Source: Cinnamomum chago (lineage: Eukaryota > Streptophyta > Magnoliopsida > Laurales > Lauraceae). From it: a DNA stretch of 64,000 bases. The notes below the pieces were generated by a model, which had not been told where the DNA came from, searched no databases, and worked only from the letters and a program-made list of their open reading frames with translations. Positions 11,882-26,600 of this stretch are shown here, one piece after another; positions within the stretch are counted from its first letter, which is position 1; each line of letters begins with the position of its first letter. The stretch covers positions 127,972,501 through 128,036,500 of the forward strand of contig CP142451.1 of the NCBI GenBank assembly GCA_038049695.1, in the 5' to 3' direction. A program made the position numbers and the translations under genes.

Positions 11882-14800
11882 TAAAAATAGAAATTTATTA
11901 AAACTTACGAGTTGTATATAAAATATTATTGAAAAGAAAATGATCAATAGTAAAAAAATTCACTCTTTATCATCTTCAAAATTTATTAAGAAAAAAGTGA
12001 GTTGGTTCAAAAAATGAACGAAGATTATTTAAAATCTATTATAAATTCTTATGGAAAAAGAAAATTTTATGGTAAATTTTTATCAATCACAAAATACATT
12101 TAATTGAAGTTTATAGCTCATGCATAAAAAAGATTCTAATTTGTTTAAAGTAAATATCTATTAGTCCATTAAACTTTATTTCAGGTAAAGAATTTAACTT
12201 TAAGAAATAAAAGAACTTTCTTCATGAATCAATAATTCTTCCTAAAGCCAAAATAATGAAAGACAACTACAAAGTAAAAGAAAGATAAGTTCACCTAAAT
12301 GGTGAAAGATAATTGTAGAAAAAAATTTGAGCTTAAAAATTCAAAAACTTTTTCACAAATAAAAAAATCTCTCTAAATAAATTTTAAAACCTACTATAAA
12401 ATAAAAATGATTAAGCATGAAAAGTAGTTAAAAGAATAGATTAATCAATTCGAACAGTTAAAAGAATAGTTTAATCTATACATATCAAAGCAAATTCTAG
12501 AATGATGAGATTGGTGAGAATCCACCAAAATCATGGGTAGGACAATGATTAACTTCTTTTAATTAGTATTAGGTGTAATACCCTTTGGAGATTGGTATGA
12601 GGCCAATATGTGGAGAAAAAATATTCATACGAGCAAATGACTTATTTTATACAGTTTTGTCCCATCACACCTATATATTTGAACAATATAAAGACTTGAG
12701 AAGTTTCAACTATCAAATGCCAAGAATCTTGATCCAAACAAAACCCCAATTCAATTAACCACATCTACTGCCAATTTTTCTTAAAAAAGAAAAAGAAAAA
12801 CACTTCATCAACAAATATAAAAACACAATAAGATATATCCAAAAATTGAACTAAATAATAAAAAATTAGAAACTACTCAAACCTAAAGAATAAATTACTC
12901 AATATCAAATCCAACATCTGATAAAAAACATATGCATTGACAAAATAGATGAAATGCAAATCTGATTAGGAACGATAGTTTTGCATACTTTCTTCTTTGT
13001 TGAGATCAGAGGTAAAGGAATCGAGCATCATGACTTCAACGGTTAGATTTACAGTATTCGACTCAGTTATATTCTCATTTTCTTTTTCAATATTTCAAGT
13101 CTTCCATGTGAATGTGATTTGAGAGTTTCATCTATTGGAAACAGTAGGTAAGAAAGATTTTAGGGGATTTTGGCACGTATTGATGGAGTGTGCTTAAATG
13201 CAACAATGAGTTTGGGAAATAAACTGTCTGATATTTTGATTGTAGTGGAAATCGTACGCAAAGTTTTAATGAAAAAAACTTGAAACATTTTGATAGACTT
13301 TTGGGAAGAGATGGTAACCGTGTGGCCGTCAAATGGATGATTATTAGGGGAGGGGTTTTACTGTTTTAGGAAGAGATTATGAATGAAAAGGAAAATGAAA
13401 GGGCTGATACAAACTTCATACGGAATTGTTGTGGATTTAAATAGGATTTAATTGAACATTAATTTAGAGAGAAATGCATAAGTTACAAAATACATTGGAA
13501 AGTCAAAATCAATTTGGCCGGTCAAAATTAATTAAGGCTGATTTCTCGATTGAAATCAGTCTCTTTCATATATATAAATTGAATCCTCTCATGCAAATAC
13601 ACACAAGAGGAAATAGATTCATTTGCATTGGGCCATTGAAAGAGTATGCTGCCAATAAGATCAATCCACTTGCCCAATAGATGAGTTAAATGGGTAACCA
13701 GCCCATTATACTATATTAAGCTTAAAGTGTTTTTGGATTGGATTTTGACTTTCAGTTACGATTTTGACCAACAGTTATCCCTCTTTATTAAAATGTTTCA
13801 GTTTTTCTCCTCATAACTATCCACTTATATTCTTATTTCATCAAATCACCCACTACTCTCTACTTTAGTTATTTTTTCCTCTTTTTTACGTCTCTTGCTC
13901 CGCCCATCTCTTTTTACTCCCTTTCTCCCCAAGCTTTTTTTATTTTATTTAACTTAATGGATAGAAAGAGGTAATCCACATAACCATTTTAGTATATAAA
14001 TATTTAATTTATAGTACATAAATGTACCTGCTAAGCACGGGTGGTTGTGCTACTTTTAACTTACCAAGAAAGGGCCCAGCAAAGTATGGAAACCATCCAT
14101 GCAATTTCGTGGATATATGCAGAAGAATCGAGAATCCCATTTCTCACGGAGCCGTCACGAGCCATCTAACCATTTCAAACCAAGAAATTAAATGTTGGTC
14201 TACGTCCACGTCCGCCATATTACGTTAAGATGAGGCCACAGTGCCTTGCTGATTTTTCCAAACACAAATCATGCTGCAATTACTATACTAGCCTACTCTC
14301 TTCTATAAAACTACAAAATGATATGGTCCGCTCTGAGTACCCGAAACCTCCTTTCAACCCTCTTGATCTCCTCCGAAAACTTGGATAAGCGCTTTCGGAG
14401 TGGATTCATTTTCAGAGCACGATTCAACCGAATATGGAGCGAACCGTGCAGAATTTTGATTTTTTGTGTATTTTATTTTTCTGTAAGCTTGATATTTATC
14501 TTTGAAATGAAGAAAATTCTTTTAACTTATTAATTATTGCCTATTTTATGTGATCAAATTGCAAAGTTAATTCTTTTCTCTATTTTTTATGCTTGAATAT
14601 ATGGATAAGATATATTTGTGCCCATTAATTAATTATTTATAAACCCACAAGCACTATGTTGTATAAGCGCTCTAGAGACGCTCCGGATATATAATTATTT
14701 TAAAACTTAGTGTTTCGGCTCCCCCGCTCCTACTCCGTGCTCTGGGCACTCCGCTCGCTAACTTAAAAGACATAGATAACAAATTTTCAAGACGATAACT

Positions 14801-17254
14801 CTGATGGTTGATTGACATGGCATCTGCATTCCCACAGATACTCTTGTAAATTGATCTTGTGATTGTGTTGCCATGTTGGTTAATAGTTAAGAGCTTGTGC
14901 AGCTTTAGCTTATAGTAGTTAAGTATTTATCAAGAAAAAAGAAGAAAAAGAAAGGAAAATGGTATCCATAATTTTAAAATAGAGCTTGAGTCATGGATTT
15001 AACTTTCCTTTGACACGTAGCGTGTGTTTATAATCTTATATTTTTTGGAAAAAGTTTATAATCCTAAGTTTGAGCCATATATAAAGAGGGTTTATCATTT
15101 AACTTTCTATAAAAAATTAATGTAATTAGACATTTATTGAAAATCGTAACTAGAGTGAAATGCAACGTCAATTGAAAATTTAGGATGATTCAAAATTCTC
15201 TAAATTTTATACTTGGTGAGTGAAATTTTAAAAGTCAAAGTAAAAAAAAATCAAAATAGCTTTAGAAACTATTTTTTTCATTAGAAGTGAGAAATTAAAA
15301 AAATCTTTAGAAATTAGATTTTTTTAATATCATTTTTAAGTTAAAAAAATGTACGACAAGAAATAATAAAAGAAAGTGAGTGGTGTAAAAATCAACTGAG
15401 CAGGTGAGTTTCTCCTAAGTTAAGGATTCTTTTCATCATACAAATGAACCTTGTAAAATTGCCAACAATGAATTATCTCAAGGCTTATTTATTTCTTATA
15501 ATTAAATTCCTAAAAGTCTTGCAAGAATCCATAAACACACGGAAAATTAATATTGCTCAAAACAAATGGCATCTCGGTGCATGTCTTATTCGAAGATTTT
15601 ACCCATGTAGAAATTCGTCTTATTGTAAATTTGATTGTTTAATAAATTATGTAATTAATAAATATGTATAAAATCATATTAATTATAATTTTAAAAAAAT
15701 ATTAAATTTTAAGGATGTCTAAAGTGATATTTAATTTGATTAAACTAGCAACAACGCCCCGTGCTTAACCCGGGACAAAAAGTAAGATATTACATTTTTA
15801 ATTTATGAGATATCAAAATTAATTATAAATATATAAGAATATATTCATACATATTTACATAAAAATAGTCAACATGTCTTCAATCATAAATACAAGTGTT
15901 ATCTTCACATAGGCCGATGGTCATTTCAATCCATCCGAACAAATTTATTCACTACCCCTTTGAAACAACACTAATACCATTTTGGAATCGATCAAACCGT
16001 TTTTTAGCTCTAGATTTAAAAAATATATATATAAACATCTAAATTTTAAAAGCCATAAATTATGAGACTTTAAAACCACATGCTAGTGTTATTTTATCCC
16101 AGTAATAATTGGCCCACCTTGGATTAATGTATATATCTCTTAATTATGGATCCATGTGGGCCCACGGAAGTGTAATTATGGTGGGGCAAATCTAGGGACA
16201 TTTGTCTATATAATCGGATCGGAAAATGATGCCTATGAGATTCAATAAAAAAAAAAAAAAACACACTCCAACCTCAAAACATTTTTATCACAAGCCCATC
16301 TATGAGGTGGTCTACCAGAAGGTCGAGTTTGATTTTCATTCACATATGACAATCTCTGAATAAAGTAGAGTTCTATTTAGAAACTAAAAGAAAATGATAG
16401 TGTGAATTGTTAAAAGGTGGACCCTAAATATTAAAATAAAAAGATGATAATCTTAAGATGATGAAAGATAGATGATGTTGAGAGAGAGAATAATCCATAA
16501 TCCATATTGACCTAGAAAACTAAAATCTATGCATAATCCATGAGTGGGTCCCATTGCAAAAATAAGTTAAATGTGCGGGGCCCAGTAATTGATTTGCATC
16601 AATTAAGAAACCAGACAACGGCCAATAGGCTTGCCTCCCTCCATCAATGGAGCCCACTCTTAGAAAAAAGGGATTAAAAGAAGGCCATTGGGATTTCATA
16701 CTAAAATCCAATCTTAAAATATATTTAATACGAACTGGTGCCCACTACTGGATCTATCCATTTAGGGAAAAAAATTGAGAGAAGAGTAAAGAAGCAACAA
16801 TTTGGATTTCAATCATCAGTAGGGGCCCACAAAACATATTCAACATGAGACCCATTGATGATCGAAGATCTAATGAAGAGAAAACAAACCATTGATGATT
16901 GAAGATCTAAGGAAAAAGAAAACAAACCGAGATTTGCTTATAATTTAGATAATGAGAAGAAATAAAACTTAAATTCAAACGTTTATAAAAATTTCTTATA
17001 AAGAAGTTTTAGGAAAAAAAGAATAGACTTTTTAGGAATGATGTGACACCCCCTCAAAACCCTGTTGGTGGCATTTTCGTAAATCAAGAGAACATGGTGT
17101 CTATTATCCAACCTTCCGATTCCACTACGAATGTCTTTCCTTTGCATTACCATTACTTCTGTAGTTTTGAGTCTTGACCCGAAGGAAAGAAGAAAAAGCC
17201 CCTAATTCCGAAAACGCGGCTTCAAACCCTAAAACCGATTTCAATTCGATCAAG

Positions 17255-17456
17255 GTACAAACCTCTCAATTCGATCTTTCTAGGGTTTGGGATTGGTATT
17301 TGAGGTTCCTCTCTCTCTTGAATCCGCCTCTTTTTTTTTTTTTTTTTTCATTGGGGATCTTTGCTTGCAGCAGCAGTTTTTTTTTTTTTTTTTTTTGATG
17401 GGGTAGGGTTTTAGTTCCTTTGTTCTTGTTAACGAAAGATGTGTTTTTGCATGCAG
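17255..17456 (+). other. Intron in the 5' UTR of the DUF760 gene
   Basis: A donor CAAG|GTACAA and an acceptor ATGCAG|GGTTTG bracket 202 bp with two long T tracts (17331-17349 and about 17377-17396), ending 30 bp upstream of the chosen ATG. The leader exon before it ends in AAACCCTAAAACCGATTTC-type sequence at 17224-17254. Short 5'-UTR introns of this kind often raise expression in plants. Transcript evidence would settle it. Confidence 0.6.
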
Positions 17457-17486
17457 GGTTTGTTTATACACTTCGATCTGAAGCAG

Positions 17487-20400
17487 ATGGAAGCTACAGC
17501 AGTTCTTAGTTCTTCTTCTGCTATCCCTAAAACCTCTAATCTCATCGGAAAACCATCTGCCTTTTCTGCTAATTTCCTTTCTTTCAGTGGCAGATCTCGT
17601 GTGTCAAACGGATGGTTCAAGGTATGCGGATTCAATCTCTCTTCCCACCCAAACACCCCCAGAATCCCCAGAATCTTTTGGAGATTTTTAGGGGCGATCG
17701 GACATGCCTCATATTGTAATTCAATTCGATACTTTCGTGATGTGGGGTGTTTTATTTTCTATATTAAGCTGTTGTAGATCTGATTTATGTTGATTTTAGG
17801 AGAAAAAGTTGGAAGACTAGTCAAGCGGATGGCAATTTTAGAAGGATGTTGTTCTTTCTCTTGAAAGATTGGGTTTTACTGTTTTTATAACGTATCTAGA
17901 CTTCTATTTCTGATGATGAGAAGACTTGGGTGTGGTTCAGATACTTGGGTGGTTAGCTGGAAACTGGATTTTCCCTTACAGCTTGTCGTTTGAAGTTCAT
18001 CTGGATGTGGGTTTTTTTTTTTTTTCTTGTTACTTTTTTGTTTGGGGGGTGTGATTCGTTTTTCAGGAAGGTTGATCAAATCAATCCACACATAAGCATC
18101 TTTCTCTGATTTTCGGTCCATTTGCATACTTTGTATTGAATTCATCTGAATATATAGTAAAGTAAGTTTTATTGAAAAGAAAAGGTATTGGAGTATGAAG
18201 AGTCAAGGGTTGGGAGTGGAGATATAGGACCATTATCTTTCTAGGGTTTAATTCATTATGGTGATGAGAGTCAGGTAATCATTTCATAGCAAAGGAGTGA
18301 CTCTTCGATGGCCCCTTGTGGATCTTCACCTCTAATACTTCACTTTTAGCCTTTTTAATGGAAACATGCTGCATAGAATCACTTATAGAAATTGAGTAAT
18401 TGAAGCTGCCTAGAACCAAATCAGACATGGTACTTTAAGAGAAACTGAGAACACTACAAGATAGGGTCAGACATACTTATTCTGAAACTTGTAGAAACAG
18501 TTGTTTTTCAGATAAAGTGTTTCACCATCGAAATTATTTTTGCTGCAAGTATTAAACAGTCTGTTCCTGAATTGGAGCTGTGCTTATCTTTGATGTCACC
18601 TTGTCTTCATACCTCTTCATACCTTGTATTTGGAGGCTCTCTGCTTCACCTTGAGGGGGCACCGTGTCTATAGTGGGAAGAACCATGTCCTGTCAGAGTT
18701 GCTGGTTCTTTTTTTTTAGAGCTTTTTTTTTTTTTTTTCTGAAACTGTTGCTGTTGTCTGTTCTGCCATGTTTTCTTATCCTCAGACAATTTTAGGTAGA
18801 TCTAGACATGCTTAGCTTTACCATTGTTCACAGTTTAAAAAAAATTGTGCTTTTAAAGACCTTATCATTTTGAAGATGGTAGCTCATTTTTTCATCTGTT
18901 TCTTTTGTTGTTAATGGATTGACAGAATTGCCCTTCAATTTCTCATGCAAAGCAACGTCAAAGATATACTGCTACCTTTATCAGAAGAAACACCAGCATC
19001 AAAGCATCGGCTGATGACTCTACTGCATCATCGTCATTGGCCCCAATTGCTCCTCTTCGGTTAGAATCACCGGCTGGACAGTTCCTGTCTCAGATATTAG
19101 TAACCCATCCCCATCTACTTCGTGCAGCAGTTGATCAGCAGCTCGAACTGCTTCAGGCTGACCGTGAAGCGGTGAAACAGAAAGAAGAGCCTTCCACTTC
19201 TAGCACTGACCTCGTCTTGTACAGGTTTGTGCAAAATACTCAACTTCTTGATCATATATAGTATAAATGGCATCTGGACAAGTCAAATGGGTGACCTGCC
19301 TCTGGGTGCTTTTTTAGTAGTGGTTTTGTCGGGTTTGGGGTGGTTTGGGTTTTGTCTGCTTGCCACAGTCCGCCACATTCATGACTCTGGTGGTAGACAT
19401 TTGAAAACCAATAACCAACTAGGTTGCGAGTATGAATTATCCTACATGCAGAACATACATTTAATTTAATAATTTAATATTTTAAAATAAAAACTAAAAG
19501 ATAATTGATAGCAAACCTAACCTGTCCCATATCCCTTGCGACCAATTTTGGTATCACAAATCCCGTCATGGGTTGGGTACAGGATGGGGCAGGTGGGAGC
19601 TGCCCTTCCCCTATCAATAAGAACTGGAAAATGGATATTGGGTTTGATGTTGGGTACAGGGTGGGGCAGGTGGGAGCCCCCCTTCCCTGATCAATTAGAG
19701 ATGGAGAATATTGGGTTTGATGTAATGAGATGGCTCTTGGTGGTATGTTGTGATTATCAGGAGAATAGCTGAGGTAAAAGCCAATGAGAGGAAGAAGGCA
19801 TTGGAGGAGATCCTGTACACGCTGATCGTGCAAAAGTTTATGGATGCTGAAGTCTCAATGATACCTGCAATATCGCGATCATCAGATCCGACAGGCAGAG
19901 TTGACACATGGCCTGATCAAGAGGAGAAGCTTGTGCAGCTCCATTCTCCGGAAGCTTATGAAATGATCAAGAACCATCTTGCTCTCATATTGGGTAACCG
20001 CATCGAGGATTCAAGCTCTGTTGCACAGATAAGCAAGCTTAGAGTGGGGCAAGTGTATGCTGCTTCTGTAATGTATGGATATTTCCTGAAGAGAGTGGAT
20101 CAAAGGTTCCAACTTGAGAAGACAATGAAGACCCTTCCCTTTGGTTCAGACGAAGAAGAAACTGCTATCGAGCAATCCTTGCCTGATGACTCAAGACCCC
20201 ACATTGGAATGGCCCGCGTTGAGAACTCCCACCCTGAGTGGGCTGGTGGCGTCGGCTCTGGTGGGTTTGGGTATGGGATCAAGTCAACACGGTTGCGATC
20301 CTATGTCATGTCATTTGATGGTGAGACACTGCAGAGGTATGCAACGATAAGATCTAAGGAGGCTGTTAGCATCATTGAGAAACACACCGAAGCGTTGTTC

Positions 20401-20577
20401 GGGAGGCCAGAGGTTGTCATCACTCCTCGAGGAACCATAGATTCTTCAACTGATGAGGCCATCAAGATAAGCTTTGCTGGTTTGCAAAGACTTGTCTTGG
20501 AGGCCGTGACATTTGGTTCTTTCCTTTGGGACGTGGAAAGCTATGTAGATTCAAGGTACCATTTTGTGATGTATTGA
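17487..20577 (+). CDS. Plastid DUF760 protein (UV-B-induced protein At3g17800 family)
   Basis: Plastid-targeted protein of unknown biochemical function; the Arabidopsis relative is known as a UV-B-induced transcript product. Three exons: 17487-17621 (45 codons), 18926-19224 and 19761-20577. The second junction splits an AG|G codon, giving 416 residues, close to the roughly 420 of the family. Residues 1 to about 65 are rich in Ser, Arg and Lys and poor in acidic residues, as in a transit peptide. Two DUF760 regions follow: one around SPAGQFLSQILVTHP through LEEILYTLIVQKFMDAE, one around SYVMSFDGETLQRYATIRSK through EALFGRPE. The C-terminus SRYHFVMY looks complete. The ATG at 17487 is the first in the exon after the 5'-UTR intron; an in-frame ATG at 17439 lies inside that intron. 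Intron 2 holds a GC-rich tandem duplication. Confidence 0.92.
19565..19722 (+). repeat. Two-copy tandem repeat in intron 2 of the DUF760 gene
   Basis: Two copies of a unit of about 80 bp are visible. Each contains GGTACAGGRTGGGGCAGGTG, then a CCCTTCCC-like stretch, and ends in ATTGGGTTTGATGT-type sequence. It is G-rich on the plus strand and unlike the AT-rich intron around it. Confidence 0.6.
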
Positions 20578-23500
20578 CACGGTAGTTAGGCATTAAGAAT
20601 GTCCTCGATTCAGGAATTGATGTGGGAACTGACAAACAACAGAAGCTAAAATGGAATGATAACTACAATAATACACCAGTATTAATGGATCTACTCAATG
20701 TGATCAGATATTTCTAAATTACTGGTGAGGATTCAAGGCCTTCTCTTGATGATATTTTGATCATTGTTATGCTTTTGTGACATTGCCCCTGTTCCACTTT
20801 GAGTGTGTATTATTGGTTGTAAAACCTTTCTTCGACCTATGTAAATCTTGGCACATGCTTGTCTTGATGAATAGATGCATTTCAATATAGAACATATTGG
20901 ATGTTTCCCTTTGTTGATGTAATTGAGGACCTACTGCATCTTATAAGTTAAAGAAATTGTTCATCATTAAATATTTTCGTATGGCTAACATTATGACATT
21001 ATCTGACTTGATTTCTTTTAGCGTTTTAAAACATTACAGGTGTGAGGTGAGTTCTAATTGTGAAAGAGCGGGGGCATAAGTCTCATGAGCATGCCTTTTT
21101 ACTAAATAAACAACTCTTATCAAAATACATTTTAAGTAGCAGTTTGACAGTTTGTAAGCCTTAGTTTAATGAGTCAATTGAGATGGAATTACAGTTAATC
21201 TAGTTATAATTGTCTTACTCTTACTGGTAAGAAAAGGTTATAATTTCCCATTTGGGGAAGGAAGTTCTATTGAAGGTGTTAATCCTAAACTACAAGCATT
21301 GTTAAGGATGAAAAATGGAAGTCTGCTGGGAAACACCCTTACAGGCAGGACATGAGAATAGAAAGAATTGGTGGACCTTGAATTCTTTGACCCATCTTAG
21401 CTGATTTACTTGTTCTAATAATGAATTTTTAGAATATCCATAAACAGATTCAACTTTTTTTTTTTTCTTTTTTTTGTTATAGTATATTTGAAATCGCAAT
21501 ACTCCATTTGTGGTGAAAGGTGGGAACGCACCCCCAAGTCTTAATTGGGAACTGTTGTGCTCTCAGTATGGATAATATCATGGACCTTGTGCTTGGGTTT
21601 TCTCAAACATGAAATCAAACCTTGTTTTGGCCTTCGTTAAAAGCAAGCTGATGGCTGTGAGCTGATATCTCTGCCAGAATCCGGGCCATTTTGTCTGCTT
21701 CAATTTAAAGAAATTTAAAAATGTTTATCGAAGTTTATAAACGAATTCCAGGGAGATGGCTGTGTTGCAACCTCTGGCAGATGTTGGCATTCTTCATTGA
21801 TGCTCCTGATCACACGCTCACTAATCCATCTATAGACAACAGTCCCGATTTTAAATCTTCTTCTTGTCAAATGGATAACTTACTGTTGGTTCAATCCATA
21901 TAGAATAGAAAGGGGGCATTTTGGCCCCCAAGGAAAAATCTTCTTAGCAGGCCATGCCAGACTCTTTATGGCATAGTCTATAAGATATAATATGATAGAG
22001 CCCTAAGCACAGTTTGAAGTTGTAGTGTTGCAACCACAAAGCTATAGGTCCGAGTAGTATATAACTTTCCATTCCTCTTTTATCCCCTCTGATCAAGTGA
22101 TTACTTAATTAATCATCATTTTCTCTTTGCAAAAAGTCAGTGGCCAATTCATCACAGTACACATGGTGCAATCTAAGCCCTCCAAATCACATGTGCCAGA
22201 GAAGATAAAATGCAAAATCTGGAAATCATGATAAAAAAAAAAACTAACGATTGCACAGAGACAGTGATCCACAGCTTTGGATTCCTGATTTAGGGCAATA
22301 AGATAAGGGGCAAAGACTGACTTTAAGTAGGACTGGTTTCGACCCATGGTAAGAACTTAAAATGGCACAGAGGTGCACATGGGAATCTTATACTTAGAAT
22401 TGCAGAGGAACAAAAACGCAAAATGATAGGTGGGTCCTAAAGTCAAAGAATCACTGCTAGACTAATAGCCCTACCATGGGAAAAAAAGGGCATGAAACAT
22501 GTGACTTTTATGGTTTGTTTGGCAAATCTTTATCTACATGACCCTGTTTGAAACATGTGACTAGTGGATGCAGAAATAGAGAATAAAGAAATGGAGAAGG
22601 ACGTCATCAACGAGACAAAGTGGGGTGGATCATGGATGGACTCATGGTCGGTGGAGTGGGAATGGATGAAGCTGTGTGGGGGTGGTTCTTAGCCTTGTCC
22701 CTTCCACATTATGAATTTCCTGTAGTATCATCATCATACATTCATGTTTCTGGGCGTCCAATGGAAAGAGGACGAAGTGACCGAGCAAAAATGTTTTAAT
22801 ATAGATATAGAGGGCTTTGCAATAACTGGCTTCGAGATCATGTGATAGATATATGATATTGAGCATGTGACTTCAAATACGGTGAAGTTTGATAAAACCA
22901 AGCTGATAGCTGTAAATTTGTTGTCCAGTGTGTGTAGGTGTGGAGAGGGAGGGAGGGAGGCTTCTACTTACCCTTTCATCTCAATTGTAAATGTCAGTCC
23001 TAATCCAGACTTTTCATGAGCTAATCAAGAGGCCAAACTAATTTTTTTTTTTTACCTGATCCCTTGTAGTTATGGTTACCCAGACTTAATCTATCACCTA
23101 CATTTCACTTATTCGTAACAAGAATTTAAAAAAAAATTGATATTGTTTGGATTCCCTGTAAATCTAATTACCTGGAGATTCCAGCAACCTTTCCCCACTG
23201 ACTTCCTATCTTTTGAGATACTATTTATGAGGTTTTTGCTGCAAGTTTAAATTCTATGTAAGTGGAGGATATCCATTATCCAAACACTTGAGCTCCCAAC
23301 TTCTCCCAACTTAACGTAAGTTGAGTTACATGTGCTAAGGTAACATAGATCCAATGGGGCCCGAGAGAATCCTATGGCAAGGTTATTGGATGTAATCACA
23401 AACAGGTTACAAGATCCAACTGGTTCACAGAGAATCCTAGGCTAGGTCATTGAAGGATTTACTAGAAGGCAAAAGTTCTAGATTAAGGGCTTGATGAATA

Positions 23501-23675
23501 ACTGACCGGTATCAACAAGTGTGCAGTCTCAAATAAAAAGATAGGATTGAAGTCGAGAAAGCAAAAGCAATTTACCTTCCATGATATAACTCAAAAGTAC
23601 ATTCGGTTCAAAATCAATTTAAACTTTGTACAAAACCACAAGTCTAAAACAGAGATTTTGACAACATTCTTTCAA
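20578..23675. other. Intergenic region between two convergent genes
   Basis: Holds the 3' UTR of the DUF760 gene on the left and that of the anthranilate synthase gene on the right, with AT-rich DNA between. No gene, RNA or bounded transposon could be supported. The two genes converge here. Confidence 0.55.
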
Positions 23676-26600
23676 TTAATTTAGAGATCTTGACTCCATC
23701 CTTTCAATTATTTTGAGAAAGTTGCGGACGATCTGTATCCCTTCACTAGTAATAATGCTTTCCGGATGGAATTGAACCCCCTGCAAATCAAGCATAACAG
23801 CAAATTAGGCAAATGAAATCAGGACAGATCCATAAAAGGGAGAAACAGCATGAATGATCAACAGTGCTAAGGAGCAGCAGTCAGCAAACAAATTTTGAAA
23901 TTAGATATCATCAGCAACAGGAATAGACTCCTGTCCCCTGGCATTTCAGATGTAAAGGTCATTTAAAAAATTCTCAAATGTTGAAGATCCATTTGTATGT
24001 ATATCAACGAAGTGCTAGGGGTTTGACCTTAATATATTAGCCCCTTCCATTTGGCAAAGAGAATCTTTAATAGAAAAAAGTGACTCACAAAACTCTCTCT
24101 CAGCAAAAGGTGGGTTTATCCAACAAAATTAATGTAACAAACTTCCAATGCAAAAAGATTCAGAATGAAAGATTTGGAAAGTAGATAAATTAGTAAATAA
24201 GATCAAGATATTAACATAAGAAAGTAGTTTTTGTGTGTGGTCAAGCGCCAAATAAATGGAAGCATTTACATAAGAAAGTGGTTTGAGTGTGCGCTTGATA
24301 AATAATAGAAGAAATACAAAATAAAAAAATAAAAAAAAATCACCTGCATATGCCTATATTTTTTGTGACGAGCAGCCATAACCAGTCCATCTTCTGTCCA
24401 TGCCGTCATTTCAAGTGCTTCACTTGGAAAACTATCATTTTCAATTACAAGGCTGTGATATCTACCAGCAGTAAAAGGGCTGCAACAATGAGAATAGAAT
24501 TGTCATATGACCAGTTTTGCAAATGAAAGTGTGGTCAGAGTGTTTTTAATTAGCTGTGATGTGCAAAGATGAGAACAAAATCATCACATTAATGTAAGAA
24601 AACGTGGAGGATTGCTACAGCATAATTTAAATAACTTTTAACACTCCCAAATAGCTTTGAAACAAAGTTGATCAAAGTCTATAAGATCAAATCGACTCTA
24701 AAATGAGTCTCCAACCAAATCCAACACAGAACACGAAAAAAAAAAAAAAATCACAGGAGGAAACGTGTCCAATCTAGCCTATATCACATGCATAAAAATA
24801 GTTGTCTCGAAACAAAACATTCCGTCATTAGATGGTTTCCATTTTACGCATTCAGGTTGGTCAAGGTGAGACCTTACAAACCCCTATGCTCCCCATGATT
24901 GTCATCCTTTCATGTGGGGCCCACATGCTGGACATTCCTAAGCTAGGAACTGTTCGGCCATTCCTAAATGAGACTCAAATCATCATAGACATACAACACA
25001 TATATATGTGCCTGTGAATGTATCATGACTTGCAGGACTTAAACATTAAATGAGCATAGAAATGCAAAAAGTGTGCTTTACTAGGAAAAAAAATTCATAC
25101 TTTGTTAAACCTGAAAACAGGCCATCTTCTCCCTTTTCATCATAATATACAGGAGAACTTTTTCCATGCATGACTCCAAAAGGAGAGCGCACAATCTTTC
25201 CTGCAAACCATTACAGACTGCATTAGTGAGTTCTACTTGACTTAGTCTGACTATCTAGAGTTGTAGAAGAAGTATTCTATCACTACCAAGCAGCGAAAAT
25301 TAAAATTTGTAGTGAATGAAGTTTCAACAAAGATCTGATTAAGAACTGCGTAGTCATGCAATTTAAGAATTGTTATAAAATACATGAATATGGCGGAACT
25401 CACTCACCTCCAAAAGCCTCCCCAATGCATTGTAAGCCCATGCAAACACCGAATAAAGGTATATAAGGTCCAAGCTCCAAAACAACTTGCAAAGATATGC
25501 CTGAATCTTGAGGTGTACCTGAAAAAGGAGGAATGGTCAACTCCGTAAATCTGAAGGGTTTTGTTAAGTAAGCATAAGTCATGTAAAACACTCTCACCTG
25601 GTCCAGGGGAAATGAGGATTCCACTTGGGTTTTTCCTATAAACATGCAGAAGATAAGTCATTAGTGGATAGTTTGCAGTGCCAAATAACTATAATAATAT
25701 CGTTTGAAAGGTCAGAGTCAAAACTGCACTTATCCAGCTAAAATCAGATTTTGAATTGACCCAGCTCAAAGAAACTAAATTTTACGAGGGTTATGGTCAA
25801 ATATAGAAAAAAAATGCTAAAAAAGTCCAAACCTCTGAGTATGCTGAGTTAGAAGAGTTGATCGAGCATTTTATCTTGTACATTTAAAAAAAAGAAAAGA
25901 AAATAGAGGATATCTATGTGTTTTTCCTCTGACAGTAGATCCAGTTTTTTTCCCTCTGCTTAGTGTTTCCATATAATCTGTAAAAATGGGTAAGAAAATA
26001 TCCATCTCTCATAATCCCCCAATTTCTTTACTGAATTTCAAGCATAAATCTGTTTGTACTTTTAAATTACTATTATTCCAAATTTTGTCAGAAGATGATG
26101 ACAAGTCAACTCAATTGAATGGAAGTTCAGACATCTTTAGAGATTTTGAACTACTGTTATAAACAATGATAATACCATAGAACATCACATTGTGAAACAC
26201 CATCATTTTCTTACCTGGATAGGCATATAATACACTTGAAATGACTAATAATGCTCCATTACAAATGAGAAAATGCTTACATTTTTATTTCCTCCACTGT
26301 GAGCTCATCGTTCCGATAGACCTCGAAGTTAGCACCAAGCTCTCCAATATACTTTAATGTAAAAGACAAAGAGATAGAATGAGAAATAAATAAATAACAA
26401 GGCATTATTCTGGTATAAACTTGATAGATAAAAACACTTTCTAAAAGAAATTACTACGGACTAATTTTCTTTGTTTATTTTTTTTTTCCTCTCCAATGGT
26501 AACGTGACGAGAACTGGCAACCTCGTGGTTACGAGTTATGAAAATGAGCATTTCCATCAATCAACGAAAATTGTGCATTTAATAAAAGTACTTTTTTCAT

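Larger units (their letters stand above)
4875..17160. other. AT-rich intergenic region with scattered repeats
   Basis: About 12 kb without a supportable gene. Open frames are short, AT-biased and lack recognisable motifs. Supported contents are listed separately: a SINE-like insert (5410-5599), a GAGAGG microsatellite (6742-6779), a small hAT element (7624-8095), a poly-G run (10321-10335) and repeated GCCCGTGCT/AAGCCCGGG motifs (11850-11881, 15747-15775). A short tandem duplication containing TTGATGAT and GAAGATCTAA, about 37 bp per unit, lies at 16853-16928. Nothing else is recognisable. Confidence 0.6.

Noticed and set aside
17439..17486. Upstream in-frame ATG for the DUF760 gene
   Set aside because: It lies in the 5'-UTR intron, just before the ATGCAG acceptor, so it is not in the mature mRNA.
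22642..22866. Possible small gene on the minus strand
   Set aside because: Short frame without domain, codon bias or splice context; not supported.
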